The notes below the pieces were generated by a model that had not been told where the DNA came from, ran no database searches, and worked only from the letters and a program-made list of their open reading frames with translations. A program made the translations under genes and the position numbers. DNA of 64,000 nucleotides from positions 63,338,968 to 63,402,967 of the forward strand of contig OZ023269.1 in NCBI GenBank assembly GCA_964006375.1, in the 5' to 3' direction. The first letter of the stretch is position 1; every line of letters begins with the position of its first letter. Below, one piece after another: positions 13,769 to 25,477 of this stretch. The stretch comes from Tillus elongatus (taxonomy: Eukaryota > Arthropoda > Insecta > Coleoptera > Cleridae).

Positions 13769-15645
13769 CAGAGTGATCAAAAACTCTCATTGAAAATTGA
13801 GTTTAAAAAATCGTTTATAATCATATCTTATTTAACATTGAAAAGAGGGTAACTTTAGGTAAGGTTGCCTTTGCCAAAAATTTGTAGTTTTCAAAATATT
13901 GGCAATTTAACATTTTTATATTGAAAAAATGTTATACGGCTTTCAAGTTTTGTTGTTATATAATCATGACGGAGACGCCTGTCAAAAAAAAAAACTATCG
14001 AGAACTACAAACACCTTAGTATTTGTTGTCATTTGACAATTATTTATAAAAATTATGCCGGGGCGACTGAATTATACTCACGAAGATTATTAAAATTTCT
14101 TTATTATCTATGGTGAATGTAACCAAGTTTTATCAAGAACGTGCCAAATATTTGCTGATATCCAGATAAACAAAAACCGTCGCGAAGGAGTGTTCGGCGA
14201 ATAATAGAACATTACAAAACTTTTGGTACCGTGAAGGCAAAAATGCATAAAAGAAATAACATCCTTAAGACAAGTAGCTCTGCAGACAGGACTCTCGAAG
14301 AGCTTGATAAAAAAAACTCCGTTTAAGCACAACTTCCACCCTTATTCAATATCTTTGGTTCAATATCTGAGAGAAATGGATATGCAGAAAATAGTTTTGT
14401 AAATTCATTTTAACGATGATACAAGACGACTCTTGATTTTTTCGACAGCATAATTAGGACTGATGAAGCGAAATCTATGAAAAATGTTCTTTTTAACACA
14501 CAAAATTCTTATTTTTGGAGTAATTCAAACCGTCATGCAGTAAGAACCCGGAATTTTCAAAATAGCTAGCAATTTAACGTCTTTTGTGCTGTGAAAACTG
14601 ATATAATATAATATAATATAATTTATTAAGAAAACTTGAATGGTAAGTCATTAACCATACATTGCAAATTATTTCCCCATTCTAAATTATGTATTAACTT
14701 TTGTAAGATATACATATTTAAATATTCTGGAAGAGATGAATCATCAATATTTGAGCAATTTACTTCTGGCGGAACACAAGCAAATTTTTTAATAACGTGA
14801 TGGCGCCCCACCCCACAGAACCGTTCCGTTTACTAAGAACATTTGATGACAAGTAGATTGCCAACTACCGGCATTTTCTCTGGCCTTCTCCGTTCTCCTG
14901 ATTTGACTGTGTTAGATTACTTTACCTGGGAAACGATAATAAACATCCTTTTTTCAATCCAGTGAAAACGATGGGGGACTGTATGGCAAGGTGGAATGGC
15001 GCGTTCGAAAGCTTATCTCCAAATTCAATTAGAGCGGCCTTCCATGAAGAACTAACTCAAAGAGGGAAAAAATGTTTGGAAGTTCAAAATGGAAATTTTG
15101 AACATTTATTAAAATAAGTTGTTACCCTGTGTAGGTATTGTTTTCTTTTAGTAGGATAAATGGGTTTTCTTATATAGATTTTTGCCTTGGCGGTGTCAAA
15201 AGTTTTGTAATTTTCCATTATTCGTTTAACACTATTCGGTTTCTGTTCTTGATAAAACTTTGTTGCATTCCGCCTAAATATTTACACCTTAAAAATAATC
15301 CTAGTGCGTATAATTTAATTGGACCTCCATGATTATCAGCAATAAGTATTTGTCAAATGGCAACCAATAGTGATGTGTCTGTAGTGCTCTAAAGTTTTAT
15401 TTTGAGCCGTCATGGCCAACTAACAACAAAACTTGAAAGCCGTACAACATTTTACAATAATAAAATGTTAAATTGCCAATATTTCGAAAACCACAAATTT
15501 TTGGCATAGCCAGCCATATACAAAGTAACCCTCTTTTTAATGCCAAATAAGATAATGTGATAAAAACAGCGGATTTCTATTTGAGAAAAAAGAGTTTCAA
15601 CGATTTTTTCAATTCAATTTTCAATACGAGTTTTTGATTTTCCTG
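13769..15645 (+). mobile_element. Inner TA-flanked unit of the long-TIR transposon (possible nested element)
   Basis: Bounded by TA-CAGAGTGATCAAAAACTC and its inverted partner GAGTTTTTGATTTTCCTG-TA, with TA on both sides as expected for an IS630/Tc1 insertion. The inverted arms of about 215 bp are about 80 percent alike. Because the outer arms run on without a break at this point, it may be only part of the larger element. Confidence 0.6.
14053..15116 (+). pseudogene. DUF4817-like transposase, decayed
   Basis: The frame starts MPGRLNYTHEDY. It continues in pieces with IYGECNQVLSRTCQIFADI, NKNRREGVFGE, SLRQVALQTGLS, HNFHPYSISLVQYL, the RTDEAKSMKN segment (the position of the first catalytic Asp, normally FSDEATF), NSYFWSNSNRHAVRTR, QDGAPPH-like remains near 14800, SPDLTVLDYFTWE, and the end KKCLEVQNGNFEHLLK with a stop near 15116. 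Multiple stops and shifts make it non-functional. Length and order fit the family, about 330-350 residues. Confidence 0.8.
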
Positions 15646-16046
15646 TATTGATTTATTCTCAAAATAATAAAGTAAATCTGCTTCTACAAGGAAACCAACC
15701 TATATTAAATGATAAAGGCTTTCATATAGAATAAATTGATAGTTTAGTTTAGGCCTGCAAACGTCATTCTTGACATAAAATTTGAGATATGTCAAAAACG
15801 GTTGGACTCCGGTATAGGACATTATACATAGAATGTATCTAAAATTTCACGTAGAAGTTAAAAATGTAACAATATATAGATTATCCTATTTAAAATAAGC
15901 AAGTTAACATCAACACCGTGCATAACTGGAAGTGCCACAATCTTAAGAATAATTTAGCCGAGTTGCCCCCATCGACTTCAGTAAGCTGCCCAATTTTCAA
16001 AATTTTCCAAAGGCTGTTTTCCGAGAAATGGATCGTCGTGGGACAC

Positions 16047-16050
<4 letters not shown>

Positions 16051-16120
<70 letters not shown>
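16051..16120. repeat. (TA)n microsatellite
   Basis: 70-bp TA tract directly after the transposon end GGGACACTCTG. Confidence 0.97.
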
Positions 16121-16122
<2 letters not shown>

Positions 16123-16726
16123 TCTTCTACGTATAGAGTAGTGTGTTGTTTGGGAATTTAAATATACAAGTGCAAATTATTCTTTACGACTTTATTAGTG
16201 TTAGTGGGTGACTAAACAGTGTTTGTGATGTTTTTCCAACAGCTGAAAAGGGTCGAAGTTTTACAAAAAGGGCTGATATGCAACAGGTTAGTTATCTTAA
16301 AATTTATGTAATACTGTACACCTGTCTACAGAATTATTTAATTATTTTGTGGAGAGTTAAGTTTATTTATTATTCGCTTAAGTTGTATTTAAATCAAAAT
16401 ATATTAATGGCGTGCTCTAATATTTATCTATATTGCAAATAATGGAATTTTTAATCAACATTACATAAATCGAAAGGCTTGTTAGAACATATTTTATCTA
16501 AAATGGTGCCCATGATAATAGAACCTACATTTTTGTTAAGTTTTTGTTTAGTGGCGTTTTATTTCGTCTCGGTACCTATGTTGATTTTAAAACTCTTCAT
16601 GTGTTATCTAAATATGTGACATCACCGTAACAAAGTATTTGCGCTTATTTGTATAGTCAATTTTTCTACTTTCTTTAATCTTACAGGTTTGAACTTACAT
16701 AAATTTTCGAAACATAAAGTCTACCA

Positions 16727-16937
16727 GGCGCCAACATCTGAGTTTAAGCGCCCATCTGCTGACTATCGAGACATTTCAGCAGTTGGAGACTGATAAACGT
16801 ACAGTTGACTCTAAGCACTATTGTGTAAGTTTTGTTTGTCATTCCGTTTTGACAAATTGACAACAGTTAAGTTCCAACAAAAGCTCAGCGGGGCTGGTGA
16901 ACGCATACGTTTACACACCTATTTAACTGTTGGCGCC
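16727..16937. mobile_element. Small TIR element with GGCGCC ends, second copy
   Basis: CCAGGCGCCAACATC on the left and GTTGGCGCCTAGTG on the right, with the same interior as 2797-3006 plus a short insertion (GACTATCGAGACATTTC). Confidence 0.5.
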
Positions 16938-17033
16938 TAGTGAACTCGAGCAATTTATTCCCTGTACGTTTAGCTCATTTACCAGCGTAAACTTTAAACA
17001 CTAACAAGTAACAAGTATTTCTACTCTATGTAC

Positions 17034-17133
<100 letters not shown>

Positions 17134-17499
17134 CTATCAGATAGAAAACTGGAAATGACTTAAGAATGGGTTTTTCATTTCTTTATACAAGTTTAAATAA
17201 ATCAGAGGCGAAAATTGCATTTTTTCAGTTTTTTGACAATTTTTTTAACGACAGTTGCAAAAAATTGGCTTTCTCTGCGAGATATTAAAGGGCACGAAAT
17301 TTTGCAACTTTGCAGCATCTAAACCTATCGTCGATCTTTCATAATACGCGACATCCCCCTGTTGAGGCTCGAATTTGAATCACCCTGTATATTTATTACT
17401 TAAAAAATGTTAAATTTTTCCTTTCCCAATTTTAAAATTTACTAAAAAGAAAAAAAGGTTTTACTAGTTTACCAGGTTCAACTACATAATATAATATAG

Positions 17500-17790
17500 G
17501 CATCCTTGGTGGTCCAGTAAGTAAACATTTCTATTTCTCCGTACATACTGTAAATTAACATTAACCGTGGCTGTGGCATTGTGTTTGAAATTTGATGCCT
17601 GCATATTCCTCGCGACGTATAGCCGTCGATCCGATGTACCATCTGATGTCGGGCACGTTACAGATCCCTACCCTCCTTACGGAAAGAAGACTTCGGCCAA
17701 AGTTCCAAGACACTGCAGAGAAACTGTCCCCTGGCGTCGGTGATTGACCAGAGTCGCAGAAATAATCCGACGTAAATCGAAAAAAGATAA
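17500..17790 (+). mobile_element. SINE fragment (family of 52925-53284)
   Basis: It contains the core words TGGCATTGTG, CGATCCGATG, GGGCACGTTA, CCCTACCCTCCTTACGGAAAG, CCTGGCGTCGGTGATTG and CCGACGT in the order of the intact SINE. The tRNA-like head is shortened and lacks a clear box B. Confidence 0.7.
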
Positions 17791-17992
17791 TGAAGAAATA
17801 TCGTATGTTTAACTGCACTGTAAACTAGTATAAACGCAAATAATTATATGTCGATAGTTGTAAGCATTTTCTAATATGCAATTATACTTCAAATTAACTA
17901 AGGAGATCACGACTTTAGAATTTTGAAAATATTTCTTGAAATGAGCGGGAACTAGGCGCCTAGAACACATATCAGGGGTCTGTTTCGATTTT

Positions 17993-18168
<176 letters not shown>

Positions 18169-19047
18169 AAAAAATAATGGGACGATTTTGATCAAATTTT
18201 GTTGGCATCTTCCTCTTGCAAGTGGCATGGATAAGTTGGTTAGCCAGGAAATGCGGCCCAGGTTTTCCAGGATAATTTTATGATTTATTTCGAGAATAAC
18301 AAAGTAAGGGCAACCAAATCTGGTACGTATGTCTGTATTATAAAAAGTGAACCACGTACCAAAATTTTGATCTGTAAGTTACAAGTCAAAAAAGTTATAG
18401 GCATTTGAAGAAAAAAATTTGGGGTTTTCCTGAAAACGTCAAAGTCGCGATTTGAAACGTAAAAATTGGCAACATTTAGGCAAAGAACATGAAATAAATA
18501 CGAGTTACGTAAAGAAAATGTTGCAAGAAGAGTGTTCTTAAGTTTCAACTTTAGCCGTCATCGACCTTTATTTTACTAAAATATTTCCAGAAAATTCATT
18601 GCAAATAGACCCTTTCTCTGATGCTTTGGCCGTAGTTTTAGTTACGTTTATGGTTTAACGGTCTATAATTTTTAGCTAACTTTCGTAGAAAAAATTCATC
18701 AATGAGGAGACCGCGACGTTTGAATTTGAAAAAGATTTCTTCAAATGAGTACAAACCAGGCCCCTAGAATCCATATCCGGGTTTACTTTCAGTTTTTATC
18801 TTTTTACATATATACAGGGTGACGCATTTCTACGGTAAAGCTCAATATAATTGTTATTATGCAAGATACGAGAAAAACTGTATACGTTAATTATAAGGTG
18901 TCTTGAGCTGGCTGCATCTTATAAAATTATTTTGAAAATCACAGCGTGGCCCATAATTCGTTGGTGATAACTGCAATATTTTTTTTCGAACATTCCTTAT
19001 ACTGTTGCATTTTTAATTGAAATATGATGCATGTTCGTAAAAAAACG

Positions 19048-19293
19048 AGCCGCAGTAGGTGTGTTTTGGTAGCGAATTTTCATTAAATGCTAGGAAACCA
19101 GTTTTCTCAGAAACATTTAAAGTTAAAGTTATTTTCGGAAAATTTTTGTACATTTTCAAACAATACGGTATTTTAATAAAATATGGTAAATTGTTTTTAC
19201 TATATAGGTTATACCGGTAACTAAATTGATGCCTGCTTAAATTAAAAACATTTTATGGAAATTAACTTCCATAACGCACTCGCTGCGTCCAGA
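19048..19293. mobile_element. TIR end module of family X, copy B
   Basis: GCCGCAGTAGGTGTGTTTTGG on the left is the degenerate inverse of CCATAACGCACTCGCTGCGTC on the right. Confidence 0.6.
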
Positions 19294-19371
19294 CTTTTTA
19301 TAACCTATAGCCACATACCCAATTTGGTGGCCCATTATTTTTTGAGTTACCGGGGTGATACACACACACAG

Positions 19372-19373
<2 letters not shown>

Positions 19374-19435
<62 letters not shown>
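19374..19435. repeat. (TA)n microsatellite
   Basis: 62-bp TA tract after CACACACACAGAAA. Confidence 0.95.
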
Positions 19436-19437
<2 letters not shown>

Positions 19438-20050
19438 AGATAGTAACTGACCACAGACATGGGTTCTAGAGGTTCTAGTTCACGAATTGTTTTAAAATTC
19501 AAAAGTGTAGGAAAATTCACAAAAAAATATATGTAGTAATATATTTCAGAATAACTGCACAAGGTCAATGTGATCAACTATACAATACCTCCACACAGTA
19601 TTTAATAAACAAACCCTTCCCCTTATATTTGTCGGTCCTTACACGCACACAAGCCAGACAGTTTTTTTTAAACTGTTTTTTTGTTGTTGCCATGTGTAAT
19701 TCCGATACACAGTTATGTTTGTTGAAAAAACGCTATGGTTTATGGGGTCCTATACACACTTCAAACATAATCCATATTTAAGGGGTCTTCACACAACGTG
19801 TGCATTAAACATAATTGCGGGACCTCACTTCATTTGCAAATATTTTCTAAACGAGCGTGTGTATAGTATTTTGGCGCGAATTAGCCACATCTGGATATAC
19901 ATCTACAACCACGACTCATCTCAAACATTAAGATCCCACAGTTTGGTGTGTTTTCGTGTGTCCCTGCAAACATACGAGCACATGTAATGGTGTGTGCGCG
20001 CGCGCGCGTGTGTGTATGGGGGCGCGCGCGTGTGTGTGTGTGTGCCTGTG

Positions 20051-20780
20051 TGTGTGAACATAACCTTAACAAACAACGAGCGAGCGAGCGAACGGGCCAT
20101 ACAACAACACATAGAGACCTAACCTGACAGCGGCCATCTTGGAATATCTGACGTAATCTGACAGATGACAGATGACAAATGACAGGTCAGGTGTCATCTG
20201 TCAACGTCAAACACATGCGCGTGACGTCACACGCATGCGCAGAAAAAGTGGAGGGGTGGTCTCAAGTGCCGTGCTATCTACTCACATGTAAGCCTCGAGT
20301 GCTGGTTACCGCTCGCCGAATGTTTGTTAAGTCTATAGCGTCAGCGTGCCTGTTCTCGCTCACCGAATGTGTGGTTAGGTTATGTTCCAACACGTGTTGG
20401 TTGTTATGGTTAACAGATGACATATCCATGAGTCGGCTCTCCGCGAATGTTTTCTGTTGTCATCAGGTCTCGCGAAGACGACATTTCGAGTGGGTTCCCG
20501 CTCGCTGTTTGTTTGTTGAGGTTAAGTCTCCACACACGTGTTGTATGTTAGGTTAGGACGCTATTTTGAGCATATGTTACCACGTGCTTGTCTGTCTGTT
20601 TGGTGTCATACGTTTTGGTTGCCATGCTACAGATATTTGGTGGGAAGTTTGAGTTTTAATGAAATTTAGTGTCTCTGCGCGCATGTGTAGAGTACGTCAG
20701 CTGTACATAGGTACATTCTATGAACTTATTATTATTATCTGATGAATGTTCCCATCTACATCTGACGTACTCTACACACA
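20051..20780. other. Region with short direct and inverted repeats, no supported gene
   Basis: GC is locally higher. Repeated words include GAGCGAGCGA, GACAGATGACA, CACGTGTTG and GTTAGGTTAGG. The 125-codon open frame at 20179-20556 has no recognisable domain and is made largely of these words, so I do not call it a gene. Confidence 0.5.
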
Positions 20781-20781
20781 C

Positions 20782-20990
<209 letters not shown>

Positions 20991-21472
20991 TTCCCTTAGT
21001 TAGTTAGTACAATGGGTGTGAAAACATATGGTGTCCATTTAAAACATTCTCAGCCTCGCCTTAAAATAAGAAACTCGGAGTCACTGTTTATTGCGATACA
21101 AGCTAGGATCAGCCCACGGCATCAAATTCGTTTTAAATAAGCTTTAAAGTGTATACTGAAGGGTGCGCTGGAATCAGTCTTTCCTGAGTAGCCACAAGTT
21201 GGCTTATTACATGTATGCACAAGACCCATAAATGGCAACTCACACAAAAAATATTAAACTGCTAAGTATTTCTCAACAAATTGATGAAATCACCTTCTGA
21301 ATGTTTCTACACGTCCGTGGTGCGATGAAGAATCATGACGCATATACTTCTTTCGAGGAATGCATATCATTCGGTGATTTTCATCTGTGGCAACCCCAAA
21401 AAGTTGCCACAATCTGAGCGGTAGCCACAATAGAGTACTATTCTCACACACGTTGTCATAATCATTGCATCA

Positions 21473-21473
<1 letters not shown>
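20991..21473. other. Intergenic sequence, nothing recognised
   Basis: No long frame, tandem repeat or transposon core is seen. A TTAGTTAGTTAG run sits near 20995. Confidence 0.5.
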
Positions 21474-21545
<72 letters not shown>

Positions 21546-21555
21546 ACACACACAC
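21474..21555. repeat. (CA)n microsatellite
   Basis: About 82 bp of CA with one T interruption at 21541. Confidence 0.95.
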
Positions 21556-21874
21556 GAGTTCTTGAACGCGTCAGACGTGTTAAAGGTGGTCGAGTGTATT
21601 TTTCAAGTTTTCATTAGTAAGAAACAACATTTAAAATTTAAAAACTTAATACTACACCCTATAAGTGTATAGTGAACAGGTATAATATTTTGTTACAACA
21701 GTTTCTAAACTATTTCGTGATTTTTAGTATATTTCGCGAGAATTAATAGGGTATAAGTTTTCGTATTATTGTATTTCTCAATTTAATTGGTAATTATAAA
21801 CAAACAAATCGCGTACGCGATAACCAAATGATAATGGTTTTCATTTTCATCACTTGATATCGAGAGACTTTTAA

Positions 21875-23155
21875 ATGAGTGTATCATTATCGATTGCTCC
21901 TGACTACAGGGGTGATCCTAAAAACAATTCAAGTTCTGCAAACACCGTTGAACCTAAAAGAATGCCATTTTCTAATGTGGTTAAAGCTTCTGCATTTCCA
22001 AAGAAAGACCAAGCAGTAATTTTCCAGTTATTGAATCACTTCAAGTTAAAGATTATGTAATCGCCACAGCACAATTAGTAGCACCTAAAGATATATTATT
22101 TGCATCACGAATGTCAAACAACCGGGTATGTATATATTTCTCTACAAGAGATATTGCAAACAAATTCGTGGATACCCATGGTGGAATCGAAGTAAATGAT
22201 ATCTATATACCTGCCAGAAAACTAATATTACCCGCCAAAAGAATAATTATGTCGAATGTCTCACCCTGTATCCCTCACAGTGTTATCGAAGACTTAAAAA
22301 ATAAAGGTGTTAAGCTAGTGTCACCTATCCCCTTTATTGGGGCAGGCGTGGGACGCCAAGATCTTCGTCATGTCTGTAGTTTTAGAAGGCAAGTGTTTAT
22401 CAGTATAGACCAAGCAGAAATACCATCATCGACGCAGCTCAAATTTGAGGATGAAGAGTACAGGATATTTTTGACAGATGATAAATTAAAATGTTTTAAA
22501 TGCAAGGAGGAAGGTCATGTGGCAGCCAACTGTATCAACTCTGTAATGGAGATCCTCAATTCAGAAACATCAAATAAACGGCCAGCTACTTCATTAGATA
22601 CGGATACAATCACGCTAGATGTAAACTTAAGTCAGGGTAACCAAACAAAAGATCAAAACTCTGTTATAACCCAAAGCTCCACAACTGATATACCTGTACA
22701 AGAACCAGTAATAACAGTTGCGCAAGTGCATAGAGATAATACAGAAGAGCCGGCAAGGGATTTAGTATCACCATCACAAGACTCAAAACAAGCATCTAAG
22801 AAAAGAAAAGTTGAAACAACACATTACAGAAGCATACAACGAAATTGAACATCTCTGGCATGATGACGACCAAAAGTGTCTAGATTTTGTCAATTTTACT
22901 CAATTCCTTAGACATGTAAAAGGCAAGGACAAACCGTTAGAGATAGCTAGACTATATACACAAAATATTGAAGAATTAGTTTCCCTTCTGAAATTTGTTC
23001 AACCATTCTTTTCACAACGGGCAAGTAAAGAACGATGTAAACGCTTAATAAACAGTCTCAAAAAGGCACTAGTATCAGAAGGAAACCTAACCATGTCACC
23101 ACCATTATCAAGATCGTCATCTGTATCATCTCTAACTAGGTCATCCTCAGAGGAC
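21875..23155 (+). pseudogene. ORF1 (nucleic-acid-binding gag-like protein) of the L1/Tx1-like element, two frameshifts
   Basis: The frame opens at 21875 (MSVSLSIAPDYRG), loses frame near 22020-22050, is open again at 22111-22848 and shifts once more near 22830 to run to 23155. The middle part carries a retroviral-type zinc knuckle, C128-X2-C131-X4-H136-X4-C141 in the 22111 frame numbering, which binds nucleic acid in such ORF1 proteins. A Lys/Arg-rich KKRK stretch follows near 22800 and a serine-rich tail ends the protein (SLTRSSSED). ORF1 would package the element RNA. The true start may lie at 21875, since no other upstream ATG fits the frame. Confidence 0.75.
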
Positions 23156-23240
23156 TGAATAAACATGTCAGACAGCAACACAGTAAGTGAGTCCCATTTG
23201 TTGTCTAAATAAATTCGTTGTTTCACTTAAATTTTATAAA

Positions 23241-23396
23241 ATGGCTATTAAGATTTTATCAATAAATTCTAAAAGCGTAAAAAGCTGGACACAACTGCAA
23301 GACTTCCTGTCAAGTGAAAATTCGGACATTTGTCTTGTCCAAGAAACAAATATAACAGAGCTCCCTGAGAAAAGAACACAGAACTTATGGAAATAA
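23241..23396 (+). pseudogene. N-terminal remnant of the ORF2 endonuclease domain (L1/Tx1-like)
   Basis: About 50 codons from MAIKILSINSKSV to DICLVQETNITE. This is the first strand of an APE-type endonuclease including the metal-binding Glu of the QET motif. The rest of the domain (about 200 residues, with the SDH motif) is missing, and the next frame begins just before the RT. Without it the element could not nick its target. Confidence 0.65.
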
Positions 23397-25057
23397 GACA
23401 TCTTCAGGAAGGAGTAAAATATATCTTAACAAAAACTTCGGAAGATGATTTGTCTCAAGCTTATCGACTGTTGAAAAACATAAATGAGTGGTATCATAAC
23501 AAAACAGAAAAATGTTTACTAAATTCTAAACACGACAGCTTATTAGATACCGACCGACCATCCATTGATAAAAGTGCATTTTCTACGTTTAAGCCCATAA
23601 GTAAGCTCATATGTGACAATCAAATTATCGATCAACCAGCCAAAGTATGTTCCTACATTAGAGGCCACTATGCTGAGAAACACAAAGAGGTCACAAATGA
23701 TTTAAACACCAACTCTGAGCTGTTCAAAGATCTAAAAAGGTTGTCACTATCTGAAAAATCCATGCTAGATGAACCTATTGCTCCATCTGAACTGACCAAT
23801 GCCTTGTTCTCTTTAAACACACGAAGTGCTCCAGGTATTGACGGTTTGACTACAGCATTTTACAGACATTTCTGGCACATCCTTAAGTTAGTATTTTGTG
23901 AGGTCGTAAAAGAATCCTTGCAACGACAAACGCTACCTTCATCTGGATGTAAAGCTATTGTGAATTTGCTGCCAAAAAAAGGTGATCTGCTCCTATTAGA
24001 GAATTGGCGAGGCATATCTATCTTGACAACGGACTACAAAATTGTTGCCAAATGCCTGTCCACTAGATTATCCAGCATAATGAAGACCGTTATAGATCCA
24101 GACCAAAGCTACGCTGTTCCAGGCAGATCCATATATGACACACTACACCTATATAGAGACACGATTCAACTTGCAAACCAACAGAACTATCCTTTGGCCA
24201 TTCTTAACTTAGACCAAAAGGCTGCTTTTGATCGAGTATCTCATAGATACCTTTTTCATTTGATGGAAGTCCTGGGTTTCGGATATCAATTTATTGGTGC
24301 CATAAAAACATTATACCAGAATGCAGTCTCTCATGTACGTGTTGGATCACTACTTACTGGCAAAATATATTTCAAGAATGGTATCCGTCAAGGATGTCCA
24401 TTATCTGGTCCCTTATATTCTATATCAATTGAGCCCTTCCTACAGTTGTGCAGGCGGCGACTCAGTGGATTTGGGGCACCTTATTTGGAAGGCATTAATA
24501 TAACATGCGCTGCATACGCAGACGATGTGTCAATATTTGTAAGTAAAAACACTGACTTTCAAGTACTTCAGGAAGCGTATCAAACATATGCAAGAGAATC
24601 TAAGTCTGAATTGAACTCCAAAAAGTCTAGAGGTTTCTGGTGCGGTGCTTGGAAGACACGAACCGATCAAGCTTTGAATTTTCAGTGGTCTGCAGAAAAC
24701 ATAAAAGTTCTTGGATTGACCTTTTCCAACGATCCAGCAAGAGATTCTGAGAGTGCATCAAAGAGCATTATGGAAAAAATAGAACAATGCCTCTTTAAGT
24801 GGAGACAAAAACTTCCATCTATATCCCTTGTTGAAAGAAAAATAATTATAAACCAATTTGTAGCCCCTAAGCTTTGGCATTTTTTTCACATCTTTTCATT
24901 CGCAAAGACTCAGGTTGAATCGTTTCAAAAAATGTTTACAAATTTTATATGGACAAGAAAACATTGGACAGGCGTTAAAGATCTTTGTGTGCCGGTTCCC
25001 GATGGGGGTTTAGGTGTTGTGCATGCAGATGCATGCACTAAATGTATCAATCTTTGA
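23387..25057 (+). pseudogene. ORF2 reverse transcriptase of the L1/Tx1-like element
   Basis: A 556-codon open stretch with a nearly complete RT: RSAPGIDGL (147-155), LPKKGD (195-200), NWRGISIL (206-213), LDQKAAFDRV with catalytic D276, GIRQGCPLSGPLY (332-344), and AAYADDVSIFV with catalytic D379/D380. The first ATG is internal to an older, larger ORF2. The frame ends at a stop inside a 44-bp perfect hairpin (25040-25083). Downstream ORF2 sequence continues in another frame. All visible catalytic residues are kept, so inactivation came from the endonuclease deletion, the hairpin and the later LTR insertion. Confidence 0.85.
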
Positions 25058-25083
25058 CTGCAGAGTCAAAGATTGATACATTT
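25040..25083. repeat. Perfect 44-bp palindrome inside ORF2
   Basis: Two 20-bp arms (25040-25059 and 25064-25083), perfectly inverted, around the 4-nt loop GCAG. The coding frame changes exactly here, so a local inverted duplication in ORF2 is the simplest origin. Confidence 0.9.
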
Positions 25084-25180
25084 AGATTGTACACTGTAAA
25101 TAAAATGATAACGACTTCAGAATCACAAAAATGTAAAATTGTTATAGAGCACTTTATAAAAGAATTAACAGGGTATGGCG
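25084..25180 (+). pseudogene. ORF2 segment between hairpin and LTR insertion
   Basis: The frame reads TFRLYTVNKMITT and IEHFIKELTGYG, then enters the LTR. After removing the insertion and one copy of its 5-bp duplication, the same frame phase continues at 28518, so this is the part of ORF2 just before the insertion. Confidence 0.7.
25176..25180 (+). repeat. Target site duplication TGGCG, first copy
   Basis: TGGCG at 25176-25180 is repeated at 28518-28522, directly outside the two LTRs. Confidence 0.95.
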
Positions 25181-25417
25181 TGTTTGATACTTGCATCGTA
25201 TCTCTATTAAATGATACACTAGCATTTACACTTATAATACTACTTTATTATTATAATTGTATTTAACGTACAAGAACGTGTTTACATGTTGTTTATCTAC
25301 CAGATGACTGCAGGCATAACCATGCGCATCTCTTATACCGCCAGTATATGTGGTTAGATAACACCATATACATATTTCAGTATATTGGGTTGCCTATGAT
25401 TATGCCCATATTATACA
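25181..25417 (-). repeat. 3' LTR of the young gypsy element
   Basis: 237 bp, identical to 28281-28517. On the minus strand it begins TGTATAATATGG and ends GTATCAAACA (TG...CA). Confidence 0.95.
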
Positions 25418-25434
25418 TCCCCTTTTTTAAGATA
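25418..25434 (-). other. Polypurine tract of the young gypsy element
   Basis: The minus strand reads AAAAAAGGGGA directly before the 3' LTR, the expected primer for plus-strand DNA synthesis. Confidence 0.8.
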
Positions 25435-25477
25435 CACTTTTCTTTTTCTTAGTCTAGTTATTAAATAACAAACTTTA

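Larger units (their letters stand above)
13479..16050 (+). mobile_element. IS630/Tc1-type transposon with about 500-600 bp inverted arms, flanked by TA tracts
   Basis: The left end CAGTTGTCCCACGACGA and right end TCGTCGTGGGACACTCTG are inverted. The arms can be followed through GGCAGCTTATTGAAATCGATGG, GTATGTATAAT, AGTCCAACCG and TTATTTTGA to an internal TACAG/CTGTA pair, and then on through AAAGAGGGT, GCCAAAAATTTGT, ATTGGCAATTTAACATTTT and CGGCTTTCAAGTTTTGTTGTT to about 13985 and 15420. The transposase lies in the middle. The left arm lacks about 100 bp found in the right. The internal TA-CAG pair (13767-13771; 15643-15647) could instead mean a 1877-bp element nested in an older one. Confidence 0.8.

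Noticed and set aside
20179..20556. 125-codon open frame
   Set aside because: Built from short repeated words, no domain, no splice context and no relation to neighbours.
21474..21555. Repeats as a CRISPR-like array, here or at other tandem tracts
   Set aside because: Units are di- to pentanucleotide microsatellites or degenerate minisatellites without regular spacers, in a eukaryotic context.
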